In this document: one piece after another, positions 15,103 through 24,091 of the stretch
Position numbering within the stretch: the stretch's first letter is position 1
How the letters are laid out: each line of letters opens with the position of its first letter
Assembly (NCBI RefSeq): GCF_003201105.1
Contig: NZ_QICJ01000008.1
Coordinates: forward strand, 124,001-188,000
Direction: 5' to 3'
DNA from: Dyella sp. AtDHG13
Lineage (GTDB): Bacteria; Pseudomonadota; Gammaproteobacteria; Xanthomonadales; Rhodanobacteraceae
DNA: 64,000 nucleotides
Program-made: the position numbers and the translations under genes
Notes under the pieces: model-generated
What the model saw: only the letters and a program-made list of their open reading frames with translations
Database searches by the model: none
What the model was told of the DNA's origin: nothing

Positions 15103-17145
15103 ATGGAACCGAACAATCCGCTGTTGGCCGACGACGCACTGCCGGCGTTTTCGCAGATCCGCCCCGAGCACGTCACCCCCGCCATCGACGCCCTGCTGGC
15201 CGACTACCGCGCCGGCATCGAGGCGCTGACCCGGCCCGGCGCGCCGCGCGATTTCGCCAGCGTCATGCTCACCCAGGAACGCCTGGAGCAACGCCTGGCG
15301 CGCGCCTGGGCGCCGGTGGGCCACCTGCACGCGGTGGCGGACAGCGAGGCATTGCGCGAGGTCTACGGCCCCGCCGAGGAAAAGCTCACCGACCACGCCA
15401 TCGAAGTGGGCCAGAACCGCGAGCTGTATCAGGCCGTGCAGGCGCTGGCCGACGCGCCGGAGTTCGCCAGCCTGCCGCGTCCCGAGCGCGCGCTGGTGGA
15501 ACATGCGCTGCGCGATTTCCGCCTGTCCGGCGTGGCGCTGGAAGAGCCTGCGCGTTCGCGCTATCGCGAGATCGGCGTGGAGCTGAGCCGCCTGTCCACC
15601 GAGTTCTCCAACGCCGTGCTCGACGCCACCGATGCGTGGCACGAGCACATCACCGATGAGCGCGACCTGGTGGGCATTCCCGAATCCGGCCGCGCGGTGC
15701 TGCGCCAGTACGCCAAGGAGCAGAACCTGGACGGCTACCTCGTCACGCTCAAGCAACCCAGCGTGCAGGCCGTGCTCACCTACGCCGACAACCGCGGCCT
15801 GCGCGAGCGCGTGTACTGGGCCTACCAGACGCGGGCCTCCGACCAGGGTCCGCAGGCCGGCAAGTTCGACAACAGCGAGCGCATCGAACGCATCATGGCC
15901 TTGCGCCACGAAGCGGCCCGCCTGCTCGGCTTCAACAATGCGGCGGAAGAATCGCTGGCCACCAAGATGGCCGGTTCGCCCGCCGAAGTGATGGAATTCC
16001 TGCGCGACCTCGCCAACCGCGCCAAGCCGGTGGCGCGCAAGGAGCTCAACGAACTGCGCGAGTTCGCCACCACCGTGCTGAAGCTCGACAACCTCGAGTC
16101 GTGGGACGTCGGCTACGCGTCCGAAAAACTGCGCCAGCGCGAGTACGACCTCGACGAGGAACAGCTCAAGCCTTATTTCCCGCTGCCGGCCGTGATCGAG
16201 GGCCTGTTCGGCCTCACCCAGCGCCTCTACGGCATCACGCTCAGCGTGCGCGACGATGTGGATACCTGGCATCCGGACGTGCGCTACTACGACGTGCGCG
16301 ATGCCGACGGCCGCGTGTTCGCTGGTGCCTATGTCGATCTCTATGCGCGCACCGGCAAGCGCGGCGGCGCGTGGATGGACGTATGCCGCGCCCGCTTCCG
16401 CGATGGCGATCATGAGCAATTGCCGGTCGCTTTCCTCACCTGCAACTTTGCGCCGCCCACCGAAGGCCGCCCCGCGCTGCTCACGCACGACGACGTGCTC
16501 ACCCTCTTCCACGAATTCGGCCACGGCCTGCATCACCTGCTGACCGAGATCAGGCTGCCTTCCATCGGCGGCATCGACGGCGTGGAATGGGACGCGGTGG
16601 AACTGCCCAGCCAGTTCATGGAGAACTTCGGCTGGAACCGCGAAGCACTCGACCTGTTCGCGCGCCACTACGAAACCGGCGAACGCCTGCCCGACGAACT
16701 GTTCCAGCGCATGCTCGCCGCGCGTCATTTTCACGCCGGCCTGTTCCTGGTGCGCCAGCTGGAATTCGGCATGTTCGATTTCCTGCTGCACCTGGAATAC
16801 GACCCGGCCAAGGGCGCGCGCACCATGCAGGTGCTGGAGGAAGTGCGCCACGACGTGGCCGTGCTGCATCCGCCGGCCTGGCAGCGCTTCCCGCATGCGT
16901 TCTCGCACATCTTCGCGGGCGGCTACGCGGCCGGCTACTACAGCTACCTATGGGCCGAACTGCTCAGCGCCGACGCCTTCGGCGAGTTCGAGGCACACGG
17001 CGTGATCGACCGCGCCACCGGCGACCGCTTCCGCAAGGAAGTCCTCTCCGTCGGCGCCAGCCGCCCCGCCCTCGAAAGCTTCATCGCCTTCCGCGGCCGC
17101 GCGCCGGAACCGGAGGCGCTGTTGAAGAGCCACGGCCTGATCTGA
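15103..17145 (+). CDS. prlC: Oligopeptidase A (M3 family metallopeptidase)
   Basis: 680 residues, the usual length. Cytoplasmic zinc peptidase that degrades oligopeptides, including cleaved signal peptides. Zinc site 'HEFGH' at residues 470-474, followed by 'VEWDAVELPSQFMENF', which supplies the third ligand Glu. 'AYVDLYARTGKRGGAWMD' is typical of the M3 fold. The ATG at 15103 is set by the upstream TCAGGAGA, and the frame upstream of it is not conserved. Divergent from the patatin gene with 110 bp between starts, which must hold both promoters. Confidence 0.96.
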   Translation: MEPNNPLLADDALPAFSQIRPEHVTPAIDALLADYRAGIEALTRPGAPRDFASVMLTQERLEQRLARAWAPVGHLHAVADSEALREVYGPAEEKLTDHAIEVGQNRELYQAVQALADAPEFASLPRPERALVEHALRDFRLSGVALEEPARSRYREIGVELSRLSTEFSNAVLDATDAWHEHITDERDLVGIPESGRAVLRQYAKEQNLDGYLVTLKQPSVQAVLTYADNRGLRERVYWAYQTRASDQGPQAGKFDNSERIERIMALRHEAARLLGFNNAAEESLATKMAGSPAEVMEFLRDLANRAKPVARKELNELREFATTVLKLDNLESWDVGYASEKLRQREYDLDEEQLKPYFPLPAVIEGLFGLTQRLYGITLSVRDDVDTWHPDVRYYDVRDADGRVFAGAYVDLYARTGKRGGAWMDVCRARFRDGDHEQLPVAFLTCNFAPPTEGRPALLTHDDVLTLFHEFGHGLHHLLTEIRLPSIGGIDGVEWDAVELPSQFMENFGWNREALDLFARHYETGERLPDELFQRMLAARHFHAGLFLVRQLEFGMFDFLLHLEYDPAKGARTMQVLEEVRHDVAVLHPPAWQRFPHAFSHIFAGGYAAGYYSYLWAELLSADAFGEFEAHGVIDRATGDRFRKEVLSVGASRPALESFIAFRGRAPEPEALLKSHGLI

Positions 17146-17202
17146 CTGCCCGCGCCGGCTGTCACGGCCGGCGCGCCCTTTCTCTCGCACAAGGATGTCC
17201 GC

Positions 17203-18948
17203 ATGAAAACGGCCGTTGCAGGCGTGTTGTGGCTGGTGTTTGGAATCGTGTTCGCAGCACCCGCGCGTGCTGCCGCTGCGGACTGCGTGGCCATCGACGT
17301 GAGCGTGGATGACGCGCATCGCGCCATCGATGTCACTTTCCGGCCACCGGCGTCGGTCACGCGCATTGCATTGCTGCCGCTGGCACCGTACAGCCGCAAG
17401 GCGCTTTGGCAGTCGCCCGATGGTTCGGCGCAGATCGAGGACGAGGCGATAGTCGCCGTGCCCGGTCATCGCGTTATGCATGTGCGCATGGACGCCTCGC
17501 GCACGCCCGAACGGCAGGATCGGGCGTACGCGCCCTTCCTGCGTTTCGCCGACGGTACCGTGGCCATCGATACGCAGCAGTTCCTGCGGCCCAAGGACAG
17601 CACGCAGAAGCTCTGCCAGCGCTACGTACCGGCGCACGGGCAGCAGGTCATCGGGTTTGGCCAAGCAGGCTCGGAGCCGCTCGATCTCGGCGATACGTCG
17701 CCGGTGGGGTACGTAGCCTTCGGCACGTCCTACGTGGAGCGGCATGGCGATCTGCTGTTCGCCATCGACAAGGGCACGCCGCCCGCCATCCGCGAAGGCG
17801 TGGCGAGAGACGTGCCGCGCCTAGTGGATTTCTACGTCCGTCGCCTGGGCCCGGCAAAGACACCCACGCTATTCCTCTTCATGCAGCCGGACGAACAGGG
17901 CGAGCGCAGCTTCCACGGCGATCACCTGCCGTCCTCCATCACCCTCGGATTGATGGGCTCCGGCTGGGACGCGCTGAAGGAGGCGGACTGGCAGCAGCTC
18001 ACCGGCTTCGTTGCCCACGAGCTTTTCCATACCTGGAACAGCGCGCCTGCGCTTGGCTCGCCCGAAGGCGAGGCCCTGCTGGTGAAGGAGGGCGGTGCGG
18101 AGCTCGCACGCGTGATGGCGACGGCGTCGCTGTCGAACCAGGCGCCGTCGCCATGGTTGCCGCGCGTGGGCAGCATGTACAACGCCTGCCTGTTCGATCT
18201 TCCGCCGGGACAATCCATCGCCAAGGCGCTGGACCAGCGCGCTCCCGGCGGACTGCCCTACGACTGTGGCGCTCCGCTAATGCTCGCACTGGCACTGGCC
18301 GCCAACCCGCATGATCCGGTCGCCGGCTATTTCGGGCTGTGGAAAACGCTCACCGAACAGCGTCGCGGCAAATCCCTGCCCGACTTTGCCTGGACGGACC
18401 TGATTCCGCCGGGCACGAAGCCCGCCGTGCGCGACGCGCTCTTGCATGCCATCCAGGCGCCTGATGCCTACGCCGAGGGCATGCAGGCGGCCTTTCGACA
18501 GCTGGGCGTGAAGGTCGAGCCGGCCCCGAAGCTCGATGCGGAAACCAGCCGCCGCTACGCGAGCACGCTCATGGCGCATCTCATGCGACTGGATTGCGGT
18601 GGCAGCGTCAGCATGTGGACGCTGCCGGACGGCTTCCTGCTCGACAAGTCCCTGTCCACCTGCCATGTGCTGAAGGTCGGCAATACGGTCGACGCATTGC
18701 TCGGCCAGCCCTTCGCCACGGCCGACCTGCGTGCGCTTTCCAGCCAAATGGCCGAACGTTGCGCACACGGCGAGCCCATCGAGGTGGGCTACCAGGGAGC
18801 CCCGGGCACGGTGCCGCCGGATGGCAGCGTTCCGTGCACGCAGCCGCTTCCCGCACTGCCGCAACCGGTGGTTTTTTTCAGCGGATTGGAAGATACGTCG
18901 GCGGCAGCGGAAGCCTCCGGTCCTTCATCGCCTACAATAGCCCGATGA
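17203..18948 (+). CDS. Secreted M61-like gluzincin peptidase
   Basis: 581 residues with a signal peptide ending 'PARAAAA' near residue 26. The zinc motif 'HELFHTWN' puts His272, Glu273 and His276 in place. The downstream 'KEGGAELA' offers the third ligand Glu, so the gluzincin site appears intact. 'HE.FHTWN' is characteristic of M61 glycyl aminopeptidases. The overall length fits, but I do not recognise the usual C-terminal PDZ domain, so substrate preference is open. It follows prlC by 57 bp and may share its transcript. Its stop overlaps the xthA start (ATGA), an odd coupling of a secreted peptidase with a DNA-repair gene. Confidence 0.82.
   Translation: MKTAVAGVLWLVFGIVFAAPARAAAADCVAIDVSVDDAHRAIDVTFRPPASVTRIALLPLAPYSRKALWQSPDGSAQIEDEAIVAVPGHRVMHVRMDASRTPERQDRAYAPFLRFADGTVAIDTQQFLRPKDSTQKLCQRYVPAHGQQVIGFGQAGSEPLDLGDTSPVGYVAFGTSYVERHGDLLFAIDKGTPPAIREGVARDVPRLVDFYVRRLGPAKTPTLFLFMQPDEQGERSFHGDHLPSSITLGLMGSGWDALKEADWQQLTGFVAHELFHTWNSAPALGSPEGEALLVKEGGAELARVMATASLSNQAPSPWLPRVGSMYNACLFDLPPGQSIAKALDQRAPGGLPYDCGAPLMLALALAANPHDPVAGYFGLWKTLTEQRRGKSLPDFAWTDLIPPGTKPAVRDALLHAIQAPDAYAEGMQAAFRQLGVKVEPAPKLDAETSRRYASTLMAHLMRLDCGGSVSMWTLPDGFLLDKSLSTCHVLKVGNTVDALLGQPFATADLRALSSQMAERCAHGEPIEVGYQGAPGTVPPDGSVPCTQPLPALPQPVVFFSGLEDTSAAAEASGPSSPTIAR
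18933..18938 (+). promoter_or_regulatory. Candidate -10 element TACAAT, leaderless start for xthA
   Basis: TACAAT lies exactly six bases before the xthA ATG, inside the end of the peptidase gene. No Shine-Dalgarno precedes that ATG. If used, transcription would begin at or next to the start codon. No good -35 hexamer is visible. Confidence 0.3.
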
Positions 18949-19724
18949 AAATCGCCTCATGGAACGTGAACTCGCTGAAGGTGCGCATCCCGCACCTGAC
19001 CCAGTGGCTGGCCGATGCAAAGCCGGACGTGGTCGCGCTGCAGGAAACCAAGCTGGAGGACGCCAAGTTTCCGGTGGATGAGCTGGCGGCGGCGGGTTAT
19101 CGCGCGGTGTTCTCCGGCCAGAAGACGTACAACGGCGTGGCGCTGCTGGCGCGCGCCGACGTGCACGGCGAATTCGAGGATGTGGTCACCGACATTCCGA
19201 ACCTGGACGATCCGCAGCGGCGCATCCTTGCCGCCACCATCGGCGGCGTGCGCGTGGTGGATCTGTACGTGGTCAACGGCAAGGCCGTGGGCGATGAAAA
19301 ATACGCCTACAAGCTCGACTGGCTGGCGAAGATGCGCGAGTTCCTGGCGCGCGAGATCGAGCGCCATCCCCACCTGGTGGTGCTGGGCGATTTCAACATC
19401 GCGCCGGACGACCGCGACGTCTACGACCCGGTGGCCTGGGGCGAGGACATCCTGTGCTCGCCGCCGGAGCGCGAGGCGCTCAAGCGCATCACGGATCTGG
19501 GCCTGCACGACAGCTTCCGCCTGTTCGAACCGGACGGTGAACACTACAGCTGGTGGGACTATCGTCAGGCGGCGTTCCGGCGCAACATGGGTCTGCGCAT
19601 CGACCTGATCCTGGTCGGCGACGCCCTCAAGTCCGCGGCCACCGCGGCCGCCATCGACCGCACCCCGCGGACCTGGGAACGCCCCTCCGATCACACGCCG
19701 GTAACGGTTGATCTGGATATCTAA
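18945..19724 (+). CDS. xthA: Exodeoxyribonuclease III
   Basis: 259 residues. Mg-dependent AP endonuclease and 3'-5' exonuclease in base-excision repair. Opens 'MKIASWNVNSLKVR'. Metal ligand Glu34 lies in 'ALQETKLED', 'GDFNIAPDDRDVYDP' carries the catalytic Asp/Asn pair, and 'RIDLILV' and 'ERPSDHTPV' give the C-terminal Asp-His. The start overlaps the preceding peptidase stop by four bases (ATGA). There is no Shine-Dalgarno, so expression depends on coupling or on the internal TACAAT promoter at 18933. Confidence 0.96.
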   Translation: MKIASWNVNSLKVRIPHLTQWLADAKPDVVALQETKLEDAKFPVDELAAAGYRAVFSGQKTYNGVALLARADVHGEFEDVVTDIPNLDDPQRRILAATIGGVRVVDLYVVNGKAVGDEKYAYKLDWLAKMREFLAREIERHPHLVVLGDFNIAPDDRDVYDPVAWGEDILCSPPEREALKRITDLGLHDSFRLFEPDGEHYSWWDYRQAAFRRNMGLRIDLILVGDALKSAATAAAIDRTPRTWERPSDHTPVTVDLDI

Positions 19725-19755
19725 GAAGACGGCAACACCGCACAACAGGCAGCTG

Positions 19756-20433
19756 ATGAATACACCCAAGACCGAATGGCCCAGTTCGCTAGGCGACGAC
19801 GAACTCGAGGAACTGGACCAATACCTGCGCGGCCACGTTGGCGAGGGCGATCTGCTGCTCGACGGCGTGCACGGGCTGCTCTCCGCGCTGGCGGTGGGCC
19901 CCACGCAGGTGCTGCCGGAAGAGTGGCTGCCTGAAGTGCTGCACGAACCCTTCAGCGACGAAACCGAAGGCAACCGCGTGCTGGCGCTGCTGGCCAAGCT
20001 CAACGATTCCATCGGCGCCGAACTCGACGTCGATGCCTACGAGCCGATTCTCGGCGAAGTGGAGACCGAGACCGGCCCGGTGCTTTCGGCGGCCGGCTGG
20101 TGCGAAGGCTTCAGCCGCGGCATCGACCTGCGCGCGGGCCTGTGGGAGAAGCGCCTGGCGGACGATCCGCAGCTGATGGAAATGCTGGGGCCGGTGATGG
20201 CGCTGGCAGTGGACGAAGGCATCCTCAGCGCGGACGCCGACTTCGAGAAGCTGAGCGACGAGGAATACGACGAGTGCCTGACCCAGGTGCCCGGCGTGCT
20301 CAACGCGGTGAACCAGTACTGGCACGAACACCCGGTGACCGACGCGGAGATCGAAGCCGCCGTGCGTCCCGCGGAAGACAAGAACCCGCAGACCGCGCCG
20401 CCGCGGCAGCGCAGCGGTCATTGGGTGCATTGA
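19756..20433 (+). CDS. UPF0149 family protein (YecA/YgfB type)
   Basis: 225 residues, strongly acidic. The UPF0149 helical domain is recognised by 'LDGVHGLLSALAVGP' and the Trp-rich 'AAGWCEGFSRGIDLRAGLW'. I do not see the C-terminal SEC-C zinc motif of full YecA proteins, so this is the short form. Function unknown. It follows xthA by 31 bp and is probably in the same transcript. Its TGA (20431-20433) is the first three bases of a GAGAAGTGAG repeat copy. Confidence 0.9.
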   Translation: MNTPKTEWPSSLGDDELEELDQYLRGHVGEGDLLLDGVHGLLSALAVGPTQVLPEEWLPEVLHEPFSDETEGNRVLALLAKLNDSIGAELDVDAYEPILGEVETETGPVLSAAGWCEGFSRGIDLRAGLWEKRLADDPQLMEMLGPVMALAVDEGILSADADFEKLSDEEYDECLTQVPGVLNAVNQYWHEHPVTDAEIEAAVRPAEDKNPQTAPPRQRSGHWVH

Positions 20434-20525
20434 GAGCAGCAGTGAGTGGAGAGAAGTGAGAAAAGTAGAGAAAGCTTTGGCTCGCTGCTCTCTCACTACT
20501 CACTCCTCTTCACTCACTTCTCGCT
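20431..20525. repeat. GAGAAGTGAG inverted repeat, copy 2
   Basis: Arms at about 20432-20473 and 20489-20527 pair imperfectly around a short loop. The left arm contains GGAGAGAAGTGAGAAAAG and the right arm ACTCCTCTTCACTCACTTCT. It starts at the stop codon of the UPF0149 gene and ends about 90 bp before the pirin start. Confidence 0.85.
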
Positions 20526-20615
20526 TTAAACGAACAATCCGTTCCGTTGGCGCCTCTTGGGCGCGGCGTGGCGCAGCGCCATCATGATGGGCAGTCCAAA
20601 CTCTTGGAGACCAAC

Positions 20616-21449
20616 ATGACCGAACGCAGCATTGTCCGCCGCATGCGCGGCGTCGATACGTCCGATGGCGCGGGCGTGCGGCTCAAGCGTGTCATCGGCC
20701 AGCCTGGCCTGGACATGCTCGATCCGTTCCTGTTGCTGGACGAGTTCCGTTCCGACCAGGCAGGCGATTACATCGCCGGCTTTCCCGAGCATCCGCATCG
20801 TGGTTTCGAAACCGTGACCTACATGCTCGCGGGCCACATGAAGCATCGCGACAACCACGGCAACAGCGGCGACCTGGTGCCGGGCAGCGTGCAGTGGATG
20901 ACCGCCGGCCGCGGCATCCTGCATTCGGAAATGCCCGAGCAGGAAGACGGCCTGATGTGGGGCTTCCAGCTGTGGGTGAACCTGCCGTCCAAGGACAAGA
21001 TGATCGCGCCGCGCTACCAGGACATCGGTCCGGAGCGCATCCCCGTCGCGCGTCCCGCCGAAGGCGTGGAGGTGAAGGTGATCGCCGGTGAGTTCGGCGG
21101 CGTGACCGGCCCGGTGGCCGAGATCGTCACACAGCCGATCTACCTGGATATCGCCGTGCAGCCCGGTGCGTCGGTGACCATTCCGCTGCCCGAAGGGCAC
21201 GCCGGCTTTGCCTACGTGTTCGACGGCAAGGATGCGGACGTGGCCGGCGAGCCGCTGGCCCGCAGCGAACTGGCGGTGCTGACGCGCAGCGGCGACCTGC
21301 GCATCGCCGGTCGCGACACGGCGGCGCGCGTGCTGCTGGTGGCCGGCCATCCGCTCAACGAGCCGGTGACCCGCTACGGACCGTTCGTGATGAATACGCC
21401 GGAAGAGATCCATCAGGCGATCGCCGACTTCCGCGCCGGCAAGTTTTAA
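20616..21449 (+). CDS. Pirin family protein
   Basis: 277-residue bicupin of the pirin family. Metal ligands His59 and His61 ('FPEHPHRGFETVTY'), His103 and Glu105 ('GILHSEMPE') are all present. Pirins bind iron; some act as quercetin dioxygenases and others bind regulatory proteins. The role here is not fixed by context. The start at 20616 follows CTTGGAGA. The gene is flanked on both sides by copies of the GAGAAGTGAG repeat, so it is likely a self-contained transcript. Confidence 0.94.
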   Translation: MTERSIVRRMRGVDTSDGAGVRLKRVIGQPGLDMLDPFLLLDEFRSDQAGDYIAGFPEHPHRGFETVTYMLAGHMKHRDNHGNSGDLVPGSVQWMTAGRGILHSEMPEQEDGLMWGFQLWVNLPSKDKMIAPRYQDIGPERIPVARPAEGVEVKVIAGEFGGVTGPVAEIVTQPIYLDIAVQPGASVTIPLPEGHAGFAYVFDGKDADVAGEPLARSELAVLTRSGDLRIAGRDTAARVLLVAGHPLNEPVTRYGPFVMNTPEEIHQAIADFRAGKF

Positions 21450-21453
21450 GTTC

Positions 21454-21630
21454 AGAAACGAGGGAAGAGGAGCGAGAAACGAGAGGGGCCGGTCGCCCTG
21501 GCTCACCGCTCCTCTTCCCGCTTGTCGTTCACCAGCCCATCGCTGTGATGGCGAGGCGGAACGTCGACGAGGCCTGGCCCTGGCTCTCGCTTTTCTCTCA
21601 CTCCTCACTTCTCTTCACTCACTCCTGCTC
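21454..21630. repeat. GAGAAGTGAG inverted repeat, copy 3 (compound, diverged)
   Basis: Begins five bases after the pirin stop. The left arm (about 21455-21490, with GGGAAGAGGAGCG) can pair with a nearby arm at about 21508-21525 or with the distant arm at 21585-21626 (TCTCACTCCTCACTTCTC). It therefore looks like two overlapping or nested copies. Sequence is more diverged than in the other copies. Confidence 0.65.
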
Positions 21631-21890
21631 TCAAGCCTTCGCCATGGCCGCCGTTAACCCTTCCGTAGAGGGGGAATCCGGCGGTGGCGGCACGGATGGC
21701 AAGATCGATGCATCTCCATCCGTGCCTGCCGCCGGGTTCACAAAATCAGCGGCTTAGGCCAGATGACGGGTTGTAAAACCATCTTAGCCTGTCGTTAAAT
21801 TGGCATTAATCCAAAGGGGTGCAACCGGCTGTATTATCTACTTACAGCTATTTGCGAAGAAAACACCTATAACTCGTTGTATTCATTAAT
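21631..21890. other. AT-rich upstream region of the SPFH-like gene
   Basis: 260 bp with no gene. From about 21770 the sequence becomes strikingly AT-rich for this genome (TTAAATTGGCATTAATCC; TATTAT at 21832-21837; TATAAC at 21868-21873). It probably holds the promoter of the 21891 gene. No -35/-10 pair with normal spacing can be fixed: TTGGCA at 21800 is 26 bases from TATTAT. Confidence 0.45.
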
Positions 21891-22349
21891 ATGAATGCCC
21901 TGATTACTCTCGTTGTCCTGGCCCTGATCGCGACGTTCGTCACCGCGATCAAGCGCGTGCCGGCCGACCAGGTGCATAGCCTCTATCGCCGGGGCAAGCC
22001 GTTCCGCCTGTTGCAGCCGGGCACCCATATGACTCTCCCGCTGATCGACCGCGTGGAGCACCGCATCAACCTCAGCGGCCAGGTGCTGCGTTTCGAGGAG
22101 CTGCTGCCCAATGCCCACGACGTGCGCGGTACCGTGTACTGGCAGGTGCTGGAGCCCGAGCGCGCCGACGCGGTGATCGACCAGGCCGACCAGCTGATCC
22201 GTGGCGGCGCCCTGGCCGCGCTGCGCGACGAGCCGGAGGCGTTCCGCGCCGACCGCCGCGACCTCGGCTCGCGCCTCAAGCAGAGCATGAATGGCGCGCT
22301 GCGCGAGCGCGGCATGATGGTTACGCGCGTGGAGCTGGAATTCGCCTGA
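21891..22349 (+). CDS. Short SPFH/band-7 domain-like membrane protein
   Basis: 152 residues. One N-terminal membrane helix (about 1-20), then a single SPFH-like unit: 'IKRVPADQVHSLYRRGKPFRLLQPG' region, 'HRINLSGQVLRFEE', 'VRGTVYWQVLEPERADAVI'. Full stomatin/prohibitin proteins are about 250-400 residues with a C-terminal coiled coil. Here the protein stops after the band-7 core, with only a short helix and 'GMMVTRVELEFA' at the end. It may be a compact family member or a truncated relic, but the frame is intact. A strong terminator follows at 22421-22446, so it is probably a single-gene transcript. Confidence 0.7.
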   Translation: MNALITLVVLALIATFVTAIKRVPADQVHSLYRRGKPFRLLQPGTHMTLPLIDRVEHRINLSGQVLRFEELLPNAHDVRGTVYWQVLEPERADAVIDQADQLIRGGALAALRDEPEAFRADRRDLGSRLKQSMNGALRERGMMVTRVELEFA

Positions 22350-22420
22350 TCCGGAGTGCTGCCGGATCAGGTCCGGGCCAAGGTGGCCTAAGAGCACCCG
22401 CCCCAGGGGAGACCCTTGAA

Positions 22421-22446
22421 GCCCGCCTCGGCGGGCTTTTTTCTTT
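22421..22446 (+). terminator. Intrinsic terminator after the SPFH-like gene
   Basis: Perfect stem AGCCCGCC / GGCGGGCT with a TC centre, followed by TTTTTTCTTT. Textbook Rho-independent terminator, 72 bases after the stop codon. Confidence 0.9.
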
Positions 22447-22536
22447 GGTTTTCCGCGGCACGAAGGCCGCTCAACTGGCGTCCGGGGCGGCACACCCGGA
22501 TACTTGCGGCCCCGTTTGATCAAGGCGTTTCCCTCG

Positions 22537-23172
22537 ATGACCTCCCGCACCGACCTGCAAACCCGGCTGGAACGCGGCATCGCCGCGCTTGGCGTGTCGT
22601 TGCCGGCCGGCGCGGCGGATCGGCTGCTGGATTACCAGGCGCTGCTGGCGCGCTGGAATGCCACCTACAACCTCACCGCCATCCGCGACCCGGGCGAGAT
22701 GGTGAGCCGCCATCTGGTCGATTCGCTGGCCATCCTGCCCTACGTGCAGGGCCAGACGCTGGCGGACCTGGGCACCGGACCGGGCCTGCCGGGCATTCCG
22801 CTGGCCATCGCCGCGCCGGAGCGGCAGGTGCTGCTGGTCGACTCCAACGGCAAGAAGGTCCGCTTCCTGCGCGAAGCCATCCGCTCACTCAAGCTTGAGA
22901 ACGTGCGTGCCGTGCAATCGCGCGTGGAAGAGGTGGAAGGCCAGTTCGACTGCATCACCGCCCGCGCCTTCGCCAGCCTTGAGGACATGCTGGCCTGGGG
23001 TGGTCACCTTTTGACCCAGGACGGCATCTGGCTCGCCATGAAGGGCAAGCATCCGGATGACGAGCTGCCCGGCGTGCCGGCCGGATTCGAGGTGCGCGCC
23101 ATCCACACGCTCGACGTGCCTGACGTGGGTGGCGAGCGCCATCTCGTGGTGTTGGGCCGCACAGCCGGTTGA
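22537..23172 (+). CDS. rsmG: 16S rRNA (guanine(527)-N(7))-methyltransferase
   Basis: 211 residues (GidB). Methylates N7 of G527 in the 16S 530 loop using SAM. The SAM-binding motif 'LADLGTGPGLPGIPLAI' and 'YNLTAIRDPGEMVSRHLVDSL' are diagnostic. Loss in other bacteria gives low-level streptomycin resistance. The start MTSRTDLQ at 22537 was chosen over an upstream frame. Upstream, mnmG (gidA), its partner in many genomes, is absent here, but downstream parA-parB keeps the usual order. Confidence 0.96.
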   Translation: MTSRTDLQTRLERGIAALGVSLPAGAADRLLDYQALLARWNATYNLTAIRDPGEMVSRHLVDSLAILPYVQGQTLADLGTGPGLPGIPLAIAAPERQVLLVDSNGKKVRFLREAIRSLKLENVRAVQSRVEEVEGQFDCITARAFASLEDMLAWGGHLLTQDGIWLAMKGKHPDDELPGVPAGFEVRAIHTLDVPDVGGERHLVVLGRTAG

Positions 23173-23222
23173 TCAGGCTGCTAATCTAGCCCCCTTTCAC
23201 TCGTTCACGGTCTCGACGACAC

Positions 23223-24089
23223 ATGGCCCGCATCATCGCTGTCGCCAACCAGAAGGGCGGCGTCGGCAAAACCACCACCGCCGTCAATCTCGCCGCCGCG
23301 CTGGCCGCCGCCAAGCGCAAGGTGCTGCTGGTCGATCTCGACCCGCAGGGCAATGCGACCATGGCCTCGGGCGTGGACAAGCACGAAGCCAAGCCCAACG
23401 GCTGCGAAGTGCTGCTGGACGAGGCGCCCATCGACAAGGCCATCGTCAAGACCGAGGCGAACTACGACCTGCTGCCCGGCAACGGCGACCTCACCGCCGC
23501 CGAGCTGAAGCTGATGGACGCGATTGCCCGCGAAGGCCGCCTCAAGGAACAGCTGGCCAAGGTCGCCGACCGCTACGACACCATCCTCATCGACTGTCCG
23601 CCTACGCTGCATTTGCTCACGCTCAATGCGTTGACCGCGGCCGATGGCCTGCTGGTGCCGGTGCAGTGCGAATACTTCGCGCTGGAAGGTCTTTCCAGCC
23701 TGCTCGACACGGTGAAGGCGGTGCGCCATCGCCTCAATCCGAACCTGGAGATCGAGGGCCTGCTGCGCACCATGTACGACGTGCGCAACAACCTCGGCAA
23801 CGAAGTGTCGGCGCAGCTCACCGCGCACTTCGGCGACAAGGTGCTGCGCTCGATCATTCCACGCAACGTGCGCCTCGCCGAGGCGCCCAGTCACGGCCAG
23901 CCGATTCACCTGTACGACCGCAGTTCGCGCGGCGCCATCGCCTATATCGGGCTGGCCGGCGAGATGATCCGGCGCGAGCGCGGCCTCAACGCCGCCGCGC
24001 AGGATCAGGCCCAGGACGTGGTGACGCCGGTGCTGCACGCCGAATCAGACGAGACGCTCGACGACGTCGTCGACATCCATCAGGAGTAA
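23223..24089 (+). CDS. parA: Chromosome partitioning ATPase ParA (Soj)
   Basis: 288 residues. Deviant Walker A 'KGGVGKTT' at 11-18 with the signature Lys, Walker A' 'LLVDLDPQGNAT' and 'ILIDCPP' as Walker B. Dimerises on ATP and binds DNA non-specifically, and with ParB-parS moves the origin region. It lacks an N-terminal HTH, as expected for chromosomal (type Ib-like) ParA. Followed by parB with two bases between stop and start. The C-terminal tail after residue 265 is acidic and longer than in minimal Soj. Confidence 0.96.
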   Translation: MARIIAVANQKGGVGKTTTAVNLAAALAAAKRKVLLVDLDPQGNATMASGVDKHEAKPNGCEVLLDEAPIDKAIVKTEANYDLLPGNGDLTAAELKLMDAIAREGRLKEQLAKVADRYDTILIDCPPTLHLLTLNALTAADGLLVPVQCEYFALEGLSSLLDTVKAVRHRLNPNLEIEGLLRTMYDVRNNLGNEVSAQLTAHFGDKVLRSIIPRNVRLAEAPSHGQPIHLYDRSSRGAIAYIGLAGEMIRRERGLNAAAQDQAQDVVTPVLHAESDETLDDVVDIHQE

Positions 24090-24091
24090 GC

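Noticed and set aside
21800-21837. TTGGCA / TATTAT as a sigma-70 promoter of the SPFH-like gene
   Set aside because: The spacer would be 26 bases, far from the usual 16-18.
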